Below are positions 15,778 to 24,195 of a stretch of 64,000 nt of DNA, piece after piece. Location: NCBI RefSeq assembly GCF_000266885.1, contig NC_018020.1:930001-994000 (forward strand), given 5' to 3'. Within the stretch, counting starts at the first letter, position 1, and the number at the start of each line of letters is the position of its first letter. The stretch comes from Turneriella parva DSM 21527 (GTDB lineage Bacteria; Spirochaetota; Leptospiria; Turneriellales; Turneriellaceae). Under the pieces are notes generated by a model. That model was not told the origin of the DNA. It searched no databases and worked only from the letters and a program-made list of their open reading frames with translations. The translations under genes were made by a program, and so were the position numbers.

Positions 15778-15809
15778 TTAACCTATTAGTTAATTAACCT
15801 TTAGGTGAA
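15778..15809. promoter_or_regulatory. Tandem operator-like palindromes upstream of bolA-arsR
   Basis: Two sites of the form TTAACC-N4-GGTTAA lie in a row: TTAACCTATTAGTTAA at 15778-15793 and TTAACCTTTAGGTGAA at 15794-15809. Each matches the dyad in 11 of 12 arm positions. They begin 2 bases upstream of the bolA ATG (15775) and are spaced 16 bases centre to centre. ArsR-type repressors bind such short AT-rich dyads. Binding by the ArsR encoded here is inference. Confidence 0.6.
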
Positions 15810-15937
15810 TTAAGGCGATGGGCACAAACCGTCAAGTGAAAACCAAAAGCACTCAACGGCATACAGAGCCCACTCGTGAAAATTATGATTTACCGCCGTG
15901 GCTGGCTGAGTGACGCTCGCACCGAACGGATGTCGCA

Positions 15938-17023
15938 ATGAGAACGCTTGCAACGCACTGCCTGCTGCTTTTTGTGCTGACTCGCTGCCAGAACACATCG
16001 ACCGACGAATTGCTTGCGGCCACGTCGATAAAGGGCCCGCTGCGGCTCTCACCAGTAAACGCCACGGTCGTAGAATCGCAGACGCTGCAATTTTCGGTGA
16101 CAGGGGGAAATCCCCCTTAGTTGTTTAAGGTTTTCACCGGCGGCGGCTCGGTGTCGGGCTCTGTCTATACCGCCCCGAGTGCGATTGGCTCGGCAGTCGT
16201 GACGGTCAGCGACACCGCAGGCACGAGCCAGGCTTCGCTGATTACAATCGTGAGCAATGCCAATTGCCCCGCGAATTTTATTCCTGTGCCTTTCAACAAC
16301 GCCGTGGGCACGACCGCGAACTTCTGTGTTTCAAAGTATGAAATGAAGTGCAACGGCACATGTTCGGGAGCACCGATCTCAGCTGCGGCTGGCCTGCCCT
16401 GGGTCAGCATCACGCAAACCGATGCGAAAACAGCCTGTGCAACGATGGGCGGTCAATACCACCTAATCACCAATGCCGAGTGGATGACGATTGCGCGAAG
16501 CATCGAAGCAACAGCGACAAACTGGTCGACCGGCACGGTAAACTCAGGCGCGATCAACCGCGGCCATACAGACGGGACACCCGGGGCGACACTCGCTGCC
16601 AGCTCAGATGATGACGCCTGCAATGGTACCGGGCAAAGTTGCACTGTCTTCAACGACCAGCGGCGCACGCACGTGCTGGCGAACGGTCAGACCATATGGG
16701 ATTTTTCGGGCAACGCGAAAGAATTTATCGACTGGCAGCTCACCTCTGATCGGGCGGGCTCTGGCGCGGGTGGCTATGTCGAGCTCAACACGCAGACGGT
16801 AACAACTTCAATGCCTGCAAATACCTTCAAGAGCAACACAACTGCTTTGAATTCTGCGAACGGCATCGGCCTCTACTGGCCGGCAACTGACGGCTCCAAT
16901 GGCTATGCAGCGCGCGGTGGCCACTACAGCAACAACGCACAGGCGGGTATCTACCACCTCGATTTCGGCCAGAACGCCAGTTACACCAGCGCCCAATTTG
17001 GCTTTCGCTGCGTGTACCAATAA
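15938..17023 (+). pseudogene. Lipoprotein with Ig-like and SUMF1-type domain, interrupted by in-frame TAG
   Basis: One reading frame runs from ATG 15938 to TAA 17023 and is broken only by TAG at 16118-16120. Residues 1-17 form a lipoprotein signal (LLLFVLTRC). The Ig-like domain straddles the TAG (LQFSVTGGNPP, stop, LFKVFTGGGSVSG), where a Tyr is normally expected. The rest (FCVSKYEMKC, LITNAEWMTIARSIEA, ANGQTIWDFSGNAKEF, FGFRCVY) is the SUMF1/formylglycine-enzyme-like domain common in surface lipoproteins. A G5-AAAT-C5 hairpin at 16104-16115 lies just before the TAG. Either it is a recent nonsense mutation, or the product depends on readthrough. Confidence 0.82.
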
Positions 17024-17119
17024 CATCATTCAATTCTGAAAGAGCGCCAGGTCAGCCCTAGATGGGCGAAACCACCCCTGATATAGAAATCCATAGGCAA
17101 CCGAACAACCCAAGAAAGA

Positions 17120-17153
17120 ATAAACAATTGTTTACATTATATCTAACACTGTT
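17120..17153 (+). promoter_or_regulatory. Palindromes upstream of the reductase-desaturase operon
   Basis: A perfect 14-base palindrome, TAAACAATTGTTTA (17120-17133), is followed by TAACA-C-TGTTA (17143-17153). Both lie within 60 bases of the reductase ATG, in an AT-rich stretch suitable for a promoter. They are candidate operator sites. No regulator for them is encoded next door. Confidence 0.4.
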
Positions 17154-17178
17154 AACTTGGTTTTGAAATGGGGGATAA

Positions 17179-18291
17179 ATGAACCAAACTGCTCAGACCT
17201 CGCTGATGGATACTTTTAAGCTCTTCGAAAGCTTTCTGCCCGGCTTTGCGCGTACGGGCCTCTTTAGCCCCGGCGGCCTGCGCTACACGGGCGTTGCGCA
17301 ATCGATGTACCGCCCGGTCGCGCTCGTCACACACCGCGCGGCAGAAACCGCCGACACGATTTCGCTGAGCCTCATGCCGCCCTCTGGCTACCCCGCGTTT
17401 CGTGCAGGCCAGCACATCGATGTCGCCGTCGAAATTCGTGGCGTACGCCACGTGCGGCAATACTCCCTGACTGGGGCGCCTGCGCAGTCTGTCAACGGCG
17501 GCTTTGCAAGCGAACCTTTGCGCATCACCGTCAAGCGCCAACATGCGGGCCTCGTTTCAAACTACCTGCACGACCACGCATTCGTCGGCACGCGCCTCGA
17601 AATTTCTGTGCCCAAGGGTGATTTTGTTATTGCAGACCAAGAGGCTTCAGGCTATATCTTCTGCTCTGCCGGCAGCGGCATCACTCCCGTTTACGCAATG
17701 GCGCGCGAACTTCTGAGTGCCGGCAATAAGGAGGATATATACTTTTACCATGCGGCGCGCTCGGCTGAGTCTGTCATCTTTCGTGCTGAGCTCGAACACC
17801 TGGCCGAGACCCATGCGAATTTTTATCCGATTTTCTTTTTCAGTGAAGCAGATGGCAGCGAAAAGCGCCGGCTAAATTTCGAAACTCTCGCACCACTACT
17901 CGGTTCAGAGCTGTCGCAGGCAAAGACCGCAATCTACCTCTGCGGCCCCGGCGATTTTGTGCAAAACCTGCAAGATGGTTTTGCCGCAAAGAAGTTCGCA
18001 TCTGTACACAGTGAATTCTACACGCTGCCGCAGCAAACCGCCGAGGCATCGGTCGTCAATTTTCTGCGCTCGGCAGCCGAACTTGTCACAACAGACAACC
18101 TGCTCGTCGCAGCAGAATCTGCCGGGCTCAAGCCCAAACACGGTTGCCGCCGCGGCATCTGCCACGAGTGCAAGGCGCATAAAAAATCCGGTGCCGTAAA
18201 GAATATACTAACGGGAAAAGTCACGCAGGGTGAAGAAGATATTCAACTCTGTGTGAGCCAGGCAGTGGGAAAAGTAGAGATGGATATCTAG
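17179..18291 (+). CDS. Ferredoxin-NAD(P)H reductase with C-terminal 2Fe-2S domain
   Basis: A 370-residue electron-transfer flavoprotein. The FAD domain shows VRQYSLTG near residue 95 and the NAD(P) domain shows CSAGSGITPVYAMA. The C-terminal plant-type ferredoxin domain carries Cys at 323, 328, 331 and 358 (CX4CX2CX26C). Proteins of this layout pass electrons from NAD(P)H to membrane di-iron desaturases and hydroxylases. The next gene, 73 bases on, is such a desaturase, so the pair probably forms one redox unit, as in the Rv3230c-DesA3 pair of mycobacteria. It ends with TAG; the final G is the first base of repeat A. Confidence 0.93.
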   Translation: MNQTAQTSLMDTFKLFESFLPGFARTGLFSPGGLRYTGVAQSMYRPVALVTHRAAETADTISLSLMPPSGYPAFRAGQHIDVAVEIRGVRHVRQYSLTGAPAQSVNGGFASEPLRITVKRQHAGLVSNYLHDHAFVGTRLEISVPKGDFVIADQEASGYIFCSAGSGITPVYAMARELLSAGNKEDIYFYHAARSAESVIFRAELEHLAETHANFYPIFFFSEADGSEKRRLNFETLAPLLGSELSQAKTAIYLCGPGDFVQNLQDGFAAKKFASVHSEFYTLPQQTAEASVVNFLRSAAELVTTDNLLVAAESAGLKPKHGCRRGICHECKAHKKSGAVKNILTGKVTQGEEDIQLCVSQAVGKVEMDI

Positions 18292-18348
18292 TCCCCCTCC
18301 CAACCTCCCCCGCATGCGGGGGAGGTGCCCGTAAGGGCGGTGGGGGAC
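18291..18348. repeat. GC-rich palindromic repeat, copy A
   Basis: Outer arms GTCCCCC and GGGGGAC, inner arms CCTCCCCCGC and GCGGGGGAGG, and a GCCC-GTAA-GGGC side hairpin. It begins with the last base of the reductase stop codon and ends 16 bases before the desaturase ATG. It therefore occupies almost the whole junction of the operon. Confidence 0.88.
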
Positions 18349-18364
18349 AAAACAGGAGAAAACA

Positions 18365-19492
18365 ATGAAAACGAACCGAAAACTGAGCAAAGAAGAAATC
18401 GAATCATTCGGGGCAGAGCTCGACGCGGTGCGCGCCGAGACGCTCGCAAAAGTCGGCGAAGAAGACGCGAAGTATATTCGCGACATTATTCAGCTGTGCC
18501 GTGACTATGAACTGCTTGGCCGTGAACTTCTAAAGGCCGAGGGGCAAAACCCTGCGGCGTGGCTCAAAGGCACATGGTCGCTCGGTATCGCGAAAATTCT
18601 CGAGAATATGGAAATCGGGCATAACATCATGCACGGCCAATATGACTTCATGAACGACCCTGAAACCCACTCGCAAACCTATGAATGGGACACCGCCTCA
18701 CACTCAGACGGCTGGCGCCATTCGCACAACTATCTGCACCACACATACACGAACATCGTCGGCAAAGACCGTGACCTGGGCTACGGCATTCTGCGCCTCA
18801 CCGACGACGAACCTTGGAAACCCCATCACCTGTTGCAGCCGATCTCCAATACCGCACTTTCGCTGCTGTTCGAATACGGTGTCGCTCTGCACGACCTCGA
18901 GACCGACCGCATCAAAGATGGCGAAAAAGAGCTGACGCTTGAAGAACTCGTGCCTGTATTAAAGAAGATATTTGCACAGGCCGCGAAGGACTATTTGTAT
19001 TTTCCTGCGACTGCAGGCCTGAATGCCATACCGGTTCTGACCGGCAACGTTGCGGCTAACCTGATGCGCAATGTCTGGGCGCATGCAATCATCTTCTGCG
19101 GCCATTTCACCAGCGACGCCGAGACGTTTAAGCAAGAAGAAGTGATCGACGAGAGCCGCGGCGCGTGGTACCTGCGCCAGCTTAAGGGTTCATCAAATCT
19201 CACGGGTGACTGGTGGTTTCACATCTTGACCGGCAACCTCAGCCACCAGATCGAACACCACCTGTTTCCCGATATTCCCGCGTGGCGCTACGCAGAGATG
19301 GCCCCCAAAGTGCGCGCCATCTGCGAAAAATATGGCCAGCACTACAACACCGGCAGCTTTGTGAAACAGTACGGCGAAGTGCTGAAGCGTATCTTCAGGT
19401 ATTCACTGCCCGATAGTTTGTTTGGTAAGAATTCTCTAACAATTGCGCAAAGCGCCCTTCGACCAGCTCAGGGCGACGCACTCACCGGATAA
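18365..19492 (+). CDS. Membrane fatty acid desaturase with repeat-derived C-terminus
   Basis: A 375-residue acyl desaturase with the three His boxes of the membrane di-iron family: HNIMH at residues 86-90, HSHNYLHH at 119-126 and QIEHH at 295-299. It should insert a double bond into acyl chains at the membrane, with electrons from the adjacent reductase. The native C-terminus appears to be near FRYSLPDSLFGKNS. The last 15 or so residues (IAQSALRPAQGDALTG) are encoded by a dispersed repeat that also contains the stop region of the convergent hydrolase gene, giving an 11-base overlap. AGGAG lies 6 bases before the ATG. Confidence 0.93.
   Translation: MKTNRKLSKEEIESFGAELDAVRAETLAKVGEEDAKYIRDIIQLCRDYELLGRELLKAEGQNPAAWLKGTWSLGIAKILENMEIGHNIMHGQYDFMNDPETHSQTYEWDTASHSDGWRHSHNYLHHTYTNIVGKDRDLGYGILRLTDDEPWKPHHLLQPISNTALSLLFEYGVALHDLETDRIKDGEKELTLEELVPVLKKIFAQAAKDYLYFPATAGLNAIPVLTGNVAANLMRNVWAHAIIFCGHFTSDAETFKQEEVIDESRGAWYLRQLKGSSNLTGDWWFHILTGNLSHQIEHHLFPDIPAWRYAEMAPKVRAICEKYGQHYNTGSFVKQYGEVLKRIFRYSLPDSLFGKNSLTIAQSALRPAQGDALTG
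19450..19478. repeat. Dispersed repeat family 2, copy F (CCCTTCGACxxGCTCAGGG)
   Basis: A short inverted repeat with stem CGCCCT/AGGGCG around TCGACCAGCTC. The same core occurs at 61924-61990 and, in a diverged form, at 58824-58852. Here it overlaps the 3' end of the desaturase gene and encodes ALRPAQGDA. Confidence 0.75.
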
Positions 19493-20357
19493 ATTTTTCT
19501 ATCAACTCATTCACCAACACCGGGTGCGAACGCTGCACCCAGTGGTTGGCGTCGACGTAGTGCAGCTGTGCCTGCGGCGCCACGTCAGTGACGTTCGAAT
19601 AGATCTCGGGAGTGATTGCCAGGTCGTGGTTGGGTATAATGACCTGAAGACGGGTATCAATCCTCGTCGGCATCTCAATCCATTCGCCCTGCAGAAGCTC
19701 GCGATAAAGATTCAGAGGATTCACCACATTACGGGAAATGTCGTCTTGCGAAGCCTCGAGCATCGGGTCTTCGGGCGGCACGCCGCCCTGCATCAGCGCG
19801 CGCGGCCACACAAGGCGGCCGAAGTTGTTGAAGATAAAATCGGGCACCTGCGGCATCTGAAAAAGGTAGATGTACCACGACTTCGCAGCCTGCTGCACGC
19901 CTTCGATAATTTTGCCGGGGTTCAGCGACTTGAACTTGGCGAACAGATTCTCGCGCGCGAGCGCCGGGTGCGGGCCACTCACCGCAGTGTACGAGGTAAT
20001 GAGTCTCGCGTATTCTGGACGCGAAGCGAAAACCCAGCTGATGATTGCGCCCCAGTCGTGTGCGACCAGATGAACCTCGGGCGACTTGAGCGCCCTGATT
20101 GCTGCGGCGATCACCGGCAGAATGTTATCGATGTGGTAGCCTTTGCGCTGCGGGGGCGCATCCGAATTGCCGACTCCGGGCAGGTCGATCGCGCCGACAC
20201 GGTACTTTTTCGAAAAATGTTCCATCTGGTGTGACCAGGTATCGTGCGAATCAGGCCAGCCATGAATGAAGAGGATCGCCTTCTGAGACTCAGGGCCGGC
20301 GACCTGCATGCTGATTTTTCCGTAAGATACGGGAACCGAGATATATTCTGATTTCAT
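19482..20357 (-). CDS. Alpha/beta hydrolase of the epoxide-hydrolase/haloalkane type
   Basis: A 291-residue alpha/beta hydrolase. The oxyanion loop HGWPDS is at residues 32-37 and the nucleophile motif AHDWGA is at 99-104, with Asp101 in place of Ser. A nucleophilic Asp is typical of epoxide hydrolases and haloalkane dehalogenases. A C-terminal His is present in the NHWVQRSHP segment. Cap-domain helices lie around 135-215. Next to a desaturase and reductase, epoxy-fatty acids are a possible substrate, but this is only inference. It is convergent with and overlaps the desaturase by 11 bases. Confidence 0.9.
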   Translation of the reverse strand: MKSEYISVPVSYGKISMQVAGPESQKAILFIHGWPDSHDTWSHQMEHFSKKYRVGAIDLPGVGNSDAPPQRKGYHIDNILPVIAAAIRALKSPEVHLVAHDWGAIISWVFASRPEYARLITSYTAVSGPHPALARENLFAKFKSLNPGKIIEGVQQAAKSWYIYLFQMPQVPDFIFNNFGRLVWPRALMQGGVPPEDPMLEASQDDISRNVVNPLNLYRELLQGEWIEMPTRIDTRLQVIIPNHDLAITPEIYSNVTDVAPQAQLHYVDANHWVQRSHPVLVNELIEKFIR

Positions 20358-20399
20358 GTTTGCCCCTTCAATGCGTATGTGAATTCAGAGATTAAAGAG

Positions 20400-20419
20400 G
20401 TTCTTGCACGGTCAAGAAC
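20400..20419. promoter_or_regulatory. Dyad in divergent hydrolase/phnD-like intergenic region
   Basis: GTTCTTG-CACGGT-CAAGAAC, a perfect 7-base dyad with a 6-base spacer, lies 43 bases upstream of the hydrolase ATG and about 95 bases upstream of the PhnD-like gene. The spacing suits a regulator operator, although a leader hairpin for the hydrolase mRNA is equally possible. The remaining bases of this 155-base gap are AT-rich with a TGTTTTTTTAG run. Confidence 0.4.
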
Positions 20420-20512
20420 ATGACGCCTTGTTCATTTTTAGAGGTTGAGTAAGCCCGCGTCCATTTTGGTTGTTTTTTTAGTACGTTTTGGGTAAGCGGT
20501 TGAGCTAAGGGT

Positions 20513-21502
20513 ATGAGATTGTCGCGCGTTCTGAGATCCCCCTTCTTATTTTGTCTTCTGGCGCTATGTTGCCGTGGTGAGGGGCACACTGACGTTTCAG
20601 AAATAGCAGCCGGCAAAAAAGACGAGGTCTATGGCGATCTCGATCTGTCGGCGCGCAACGACGAACCAACGACCGCCGATTCCAAGGCGATCAACTTCGG
20701 TGTCACGCCGTGGGGAGACCCCGCAAAAATGCGCGTCGCGTATCAGCCGCTGGCGGCATACCTTTCAGACAAACTGAAGTCACGAGTGCGTCTCATCATT
20801 GTGCAAGAGTACCGCGAGCTCGTGACCGACCTGAGGCGCGGCATTGTGCAGATCGCGTCGTTTTCACCGGGAGCGTACGCCGATGCACTTGATGAACGCA
20901 TCGACAAAGACTCTGACTATGTGGCGTCGGCACAGCTCGGCGGCAAAAATTATTACCGGGGAATCATTCTGGCGCGCGAAGAATTTGCCGACCTTGCTGC
21001 GCTGAAGAACAGATCGTTTGCTTTTGTCGAAACGGGTTCTTCTTCTGGCTATAAATATCCGCTGGCGCTGTTTTTGAACAAGGGTATTGACCCCTACCGG
21101 CATTTCTCGAAGATATATTTTCTCGGTTCACACCCGAACGTGGTCGAAGCAGTCGTCGGCGGTAAGGTGGATGCAGGCGCCACATGGGACGGCTATATTC
21201 AGGAAAACTATCCGCAGAACCCTCCGGGAGTGCGCGTGATATTGAAGACCGACCCGATTCCATACGATGCAATTGTGGTGAGCAAACGCAAGCGCGCCCC
21301 CACAGCGGCAAACCTGCGAAAAATTCTGGTGTCGCTCAAAGCAGACAGTCTCAGCAAGGCGGGCGAGAAAATTCTGAATAACCAGATTGGCTTTCCCTAT
21401 TCGGGTTATGTCGTGCACTCGCCGCGCATTTACGATATCGTGCGGCAGACGGGCCGCGCTGTGGGCAATTACCGCAAGCCGGCCGAGGCACCGAATGAGT
21501 GA
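20513..21502 (+). CDS. PhnD-like periplasmic substrate-binding lipoprotein
   Basis: A 329-residue protein with a lipoprotein signal (LFCLLALCC). A type 2 periplasmic binding domain follows, of the phosphate/phosphite/phosphonate family: NFGVTPWGDPAKMRVAYQPLAAYLSDKL, SFSPGAYADAL, VETGSSSGYKYPLAL, then GKVDAGATWDGYIQEN. No ABC permease or ATPase is encoded nearby. Instead it overlaps by 8 bases a membrane phosphatase with a sensor domain. This suggests that it presents a ligand to a signalling protein rather than feeding a transporter. The ligand is unknown. Confidence 0.9.
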   Translation: MRLSRVLRSPFLFCLLALCCRGEGHTDVSEIAAGKKDEVYGDLDLSARNDEPTTADSKAINFGVTPWGDPAKMRVAYQPLAAYLSDKLKSRVRLIIVQEYRELVTDLRRGIVQIASFSPGAYADALDERIDKDSDYVASAQLGGKNYYRGIILAREEFADLAALKNRSFAFVETGSSSGYKYPLALFLNKGIDPYRHFSKIYFLGSHPNVVEAVVGGKVDAGATWDGYIQENYPQNPPGVRVILKTDPIPYDAIVVSKRKRAPTAANLRKILVSLKADSLSKAGEKILNNQIGFPYSGYVVHSPRIYDIVRQTGRAVGNYRKPAEAPNE

Positions 21503-23525
21503 GCCAAAACCATCGCTGGCGATTCGGTTATTGCAGCTTCTCGACGAACGAGTCAGCGTACCGGGATGGATAAAACGCCGCATCGAAAAATATTCGGTCG
21601 CGTCAAAGATCAATTTCATTATTCTCACGGCAGTTTTGCCGATGCTGTTTGTTCTCTCGATGATATTCTTGCTGCTGTTCTTTCAGATCAGCAACCAGAT
21701 CGAAGCGACACTCGTGCAGAAAATGGTGTCGACAAAAAACGCGTACAATTTTTACGAACGGACGACACTTGTCTATGCGCGCATTCTTTCTGAGAATATG
21801 TATATAAAGAAAGAGCTGCTGGCTGACACGATAAACGTCGGCCCGATTCTGCGTGTCTGCCGGCAGGTACAATCGAGTGTGTCTTTAAACCGCATCACAA
21901 TTTATGACCGTAAGGGTGTCGTTGTCGTGCGCAGCCACAAACCTTCGGAATTCGGCGAAGACGAGAGCAAGGTACCCGCGATTGAGAACGCGCTTAAAAA
22001 AGGTGAGACAACGGCCGCGCTCGCCCTCGAAAAAGACCAGGTCGTGCTGCAAAATACCGTGCCGGTTTACTTCGACGACGACCGCATCGGGGCCATCACC
22101 GCCGGGTATGTACTCGACCATCAATTTGCGCGCACACTTTCAGACCTGACGCAGTCGGGTATCTTTATCGGCGCAGGTGGCAAGCTCGTGGCAGCTTCGT
22201 ACGCAGGTGACCTCGAAAAAATCACCGATACAAACTATGCGGCAACGAACCGCACCTATTCGATTTCACGCCGTGTGACCTTCAAAGACCGCAATGGCAG
22301 CGAACAATCTGACACGATGGATTTTCGCTTCGTGCCCATCGCCACCCCAACCGCCGCTGATGTACAGAATGCGGGTATCGCGGTCGCCCTTAAACCTTCG
22401 TACCCTCGGTTCTTACTCTATACACTTTTCTGGGGCGCATTCGCCCTGATATTGCTTGTTATTTTTCTCGGTGTCTTGCTCTCATTCAAGATTGGCTACC
22501 GCATTGCGGGGTATGCTTCGGCCGTGTCAGAAGCCATGACGCGCTTTAGTGCCGGAGATCTAAAGACTCGCGTCGACGGCGTCTCTGACGACGAGCTCGG
22601 GCGCGTGGCGCGGGGGTTTAACGAAATGGCTGCCGAACTCGAACGGCGCATTCAATACATACGCGACACCAATGAAAATCTCGAGACAATCATCTCAGAG
22701 CGAACACAAGACCTGGGCGTCGCGCTCAACCACGTCACACAACTTGAAGAGATGCAGCAAGGTGACTATCTGCTGATGTCGCTGCTGCTGAACCCGTTGA
22801 CCGCTTCAGAGTTGAAAATCGGCAAGCTACAGGCCTCATTCTACATGGAGCAAAAAAAGAAGTTCAACTTTAAAGGGCAATCGGGCGAGATTGGCGGCGA
22901 CTATACACTGTTTGCTCCGCTGCTCTTCAAGGGCACAAAAACCAAGTGGCTGTTTTTCTTTAATGGCGATGCAATGGGCAAATCGAGCCAGGGTGCAGCC
23001 GGCGCGTTGATTTGCGGGGTAACACTACAGTCAATTCTGGCCAGATACAAATCTGAATCTGCTTCAGTGAAACCCGAAACGTGGCTGCGAAGCGTTTACC
23101 GCGAGCTCGACCATATTTTCACGCTATTCAAAGGCTCGATGAACATGTCTGCGATTCTCGGGCTGACCAATACTGCCCGTGGCGAGACATATTACATTAA
23201 TGCAGAACATCCGCGATTGGTATTGTTTCGCAAAGGCCGCGCCAGATTTGTCGAAGATGCACAGCGGACGCCAAAACTCGGCTCAACGACCGGCAACAAA
23301 ACGGCGCGCGTTCACTACGTGCACATGAAACCGGGCGACATGCTGTTCGCAGGCTCTGACGGCAAAGACGACCTCGAAATCGCCGGCAGCATCGAGTCAG
23401 ATGACGAAAGGTTCGTGAAGATTGTCGAGGCGGCGCGCGGCGATCTCAATAAAATTCGTGCCGAAATCGACAAGGCCGGAGCGCGCACCGACGACCTGTC
23501 GCTCGTGCGCATATCTCTCGGTTAA
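21495..23525 (+). CDS. Membrane sensor with HAMP domain and SpoIIE/PP2C-type phosphatase
   Basis: A 676-residue signalling protein. The first membrane helix lies near residues 35-60 (INFIILTAVLPMLFVLSMIFLLLFF). A periplasmic Cache-like sensor covers about 65-290, followed by a second helix near 300-325. HAMP follows near 330-385 (RFSAGDLKTRVDGVSDDELGRVARGFNEMA), then a coiled coil, and a PP2C/SpoIIE phosphatase domain from about 425 to the end (GEIGGDYTLFAPL, AMGKSSQGAAGA, GDMLFAGSDGKDD). Such phosphatases usually control anti-sigma antagonists. The start at ATG 21495 was chosen over a longer frame (21387) because it follows GAGG-like purines and overlaps the phnD-like stop. Confidence 0.9.
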   Translation: MSEPKPSLAIRLLQLLDERVSVPGWIKRRIEKYSVASKINFIILTAVLPMLFVLSMIFLLLFFQISNQIEATLVQKMVSTKNAYNFYERTTLVYARILSENMYIKKELLADTINVGPILRVCRQVQSSVSLNRITIYDRKGVVVVRSHKPSEFGEDESKVPAIENALKKGETTAALALEKDQVVLQNTVPVYFDDDRIGAITAGYVLDHQFARTLSDLTQSGIFIGAGGKLVAASYAGDLEKITDTNYAATNRTYSISRRVTFKDRNGSEQSDTMDFRFVPIATPTAADVQNAGIAVALKPSYPRFLLYTLFWGAFALILLVIFLGVLLSFKIGYRIAGYASAVSEAMTRFSAGDLKTRVDGVSDDELGRVARGFNEMAAELERRIQYIRDTNENLETIISERTQDLGVALNHVTQLEEMQQGDYLLMSLLLNPLTASELKIGKLQASFYMEQKKKFNFKGQSGEIGGDYTLFAPLLFKGTKTKWLFFFNGDAMGKSSQGAAGALICGVTLQSILARYKSESASVKPETWLRSVYRELDHIFTLFKGSMNMSAILGLTNTARGETYYINAEHPRLVLFRKGRARFVEDAQRTPKLGSTTGNKTARVHYVHMKPGDMLFAGSDGKDDLEIAGSIESDDERFVKIVEAARGDLNKIRAEIDKAGARTDDLSLVRISLG

Positions 23526-23529
23526 CGCA

Positions 23530-24195
23530 TTAGCGTTTCTGCATGTTTTCTTGCCGAATCTCTCGTTGCAGGCGCCTGATCGTCGCTTGCTTTTCAGGCG
23601 AGGTCCATTCTTTGTCGGTAAAAACCGCTGATCGATAAGGCTGCGTCTTGTAAGTTAAGCGCAGCGCCGAAAGCGCGCCCTGCTGCGCGGCACCGGTGAT
23701 ACCGTCTTCTGGCAGCTTTTCACCCACAATGCCGGGCAAAACGAAAGACCCGCTTGCGCCGGCATCTCGCAACGCTTTGCCATAGACGAAAAAGTACAGT
23801 TGGTGTTCGCCGGCGCCAAGACTTTGGTGCAGCAGCGCCTCGACGAGTGGCCTGCCGGTCTCTGCCATCAGCTGCGTGCGAAAGCTGTAAAAACCAGGTT
23901 GCCGCACGCTGACGCGAAAGAATATTCTGAGCGAACCATGGTGTAACTTTTCACCGGCGAACGCCGTAATAGTTGCGGCGGCCGAAGCATCGCCCGCTAA
24001 AAGAGGCGTTTCAAAAAGCGAAGGATCGTCGCTCTTGAGCAGCCGGTTCGTTTCGGGATACCGGCTGCGCAGCAGATAATCTCTGAGCCGCGTCGCGGCA
24101 GGTATCTCAGTGCCCGAGCCGTCGATTTGCGCTGGCGTCTCTTGAAAGACAGCCATGGTAAGACTGGTGAGCAGAATAGCGCTCCCCACTCTCAT
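23530..24195 (-). CDS. Exported protein of unknown function, paralogue A
   Basis: A 221-residue protein with a signal-like N-terminus (VGSAILLTSLTMAVFQETPAQ). A domain shared with the upstream protein at 24192-25370 covers residues about 85-165. In both proteins a strand with an FRVSV or AEVQV core leads to GFYSFRTQLMAETGRPLVEALLHQSLGAGEHQLYFFVYGKALRDAGASG or its equivalent, then a proline-poor loop and a T-E/Q-YRS..FSD end. It is not recognised as a named family. The two genes overlap by 4 bases and form a bicistron convergent with the phosphatase gene. A periplasmic or surface role is inferred. Confidence 0.7.
   Translation of the reverse strand: MRVGSAILLTSLTMAVFQETPAQIDGSGTEIPAATRLRDYLLRSRYPETNRLLKSDDPSLFETPLLAGDASAAATITAFAGEKLHHGSLRIFFRVSVRQPGFYSFRTQLMAETGRPLVEALLHQSLGAGEHQLYFFVYGKALRDAGASGSFVLPGIVGEKLPEDGITGAAQQGALSALRLTYKTQPYRSAVFTDKEWTSPEKQATIRRLQREIRQENMQKR

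Noticed and set aside
18291-18348. Repeat copies A-C as simple rho-independent terminators
   Set aside because: Copy A lies inside an operon between functionally linked genes, copies occur within coding sequence, and no U-tract follows.
19443-20234. A 263-codon plus-strand frame opposite the epoxide-hydrolase-like gene
   Set aside because: The opposite strand has a complete alpha/beta hydrolase with catalytic motifs; the plus frame starts in a repeat and lacks any recognisable domain.
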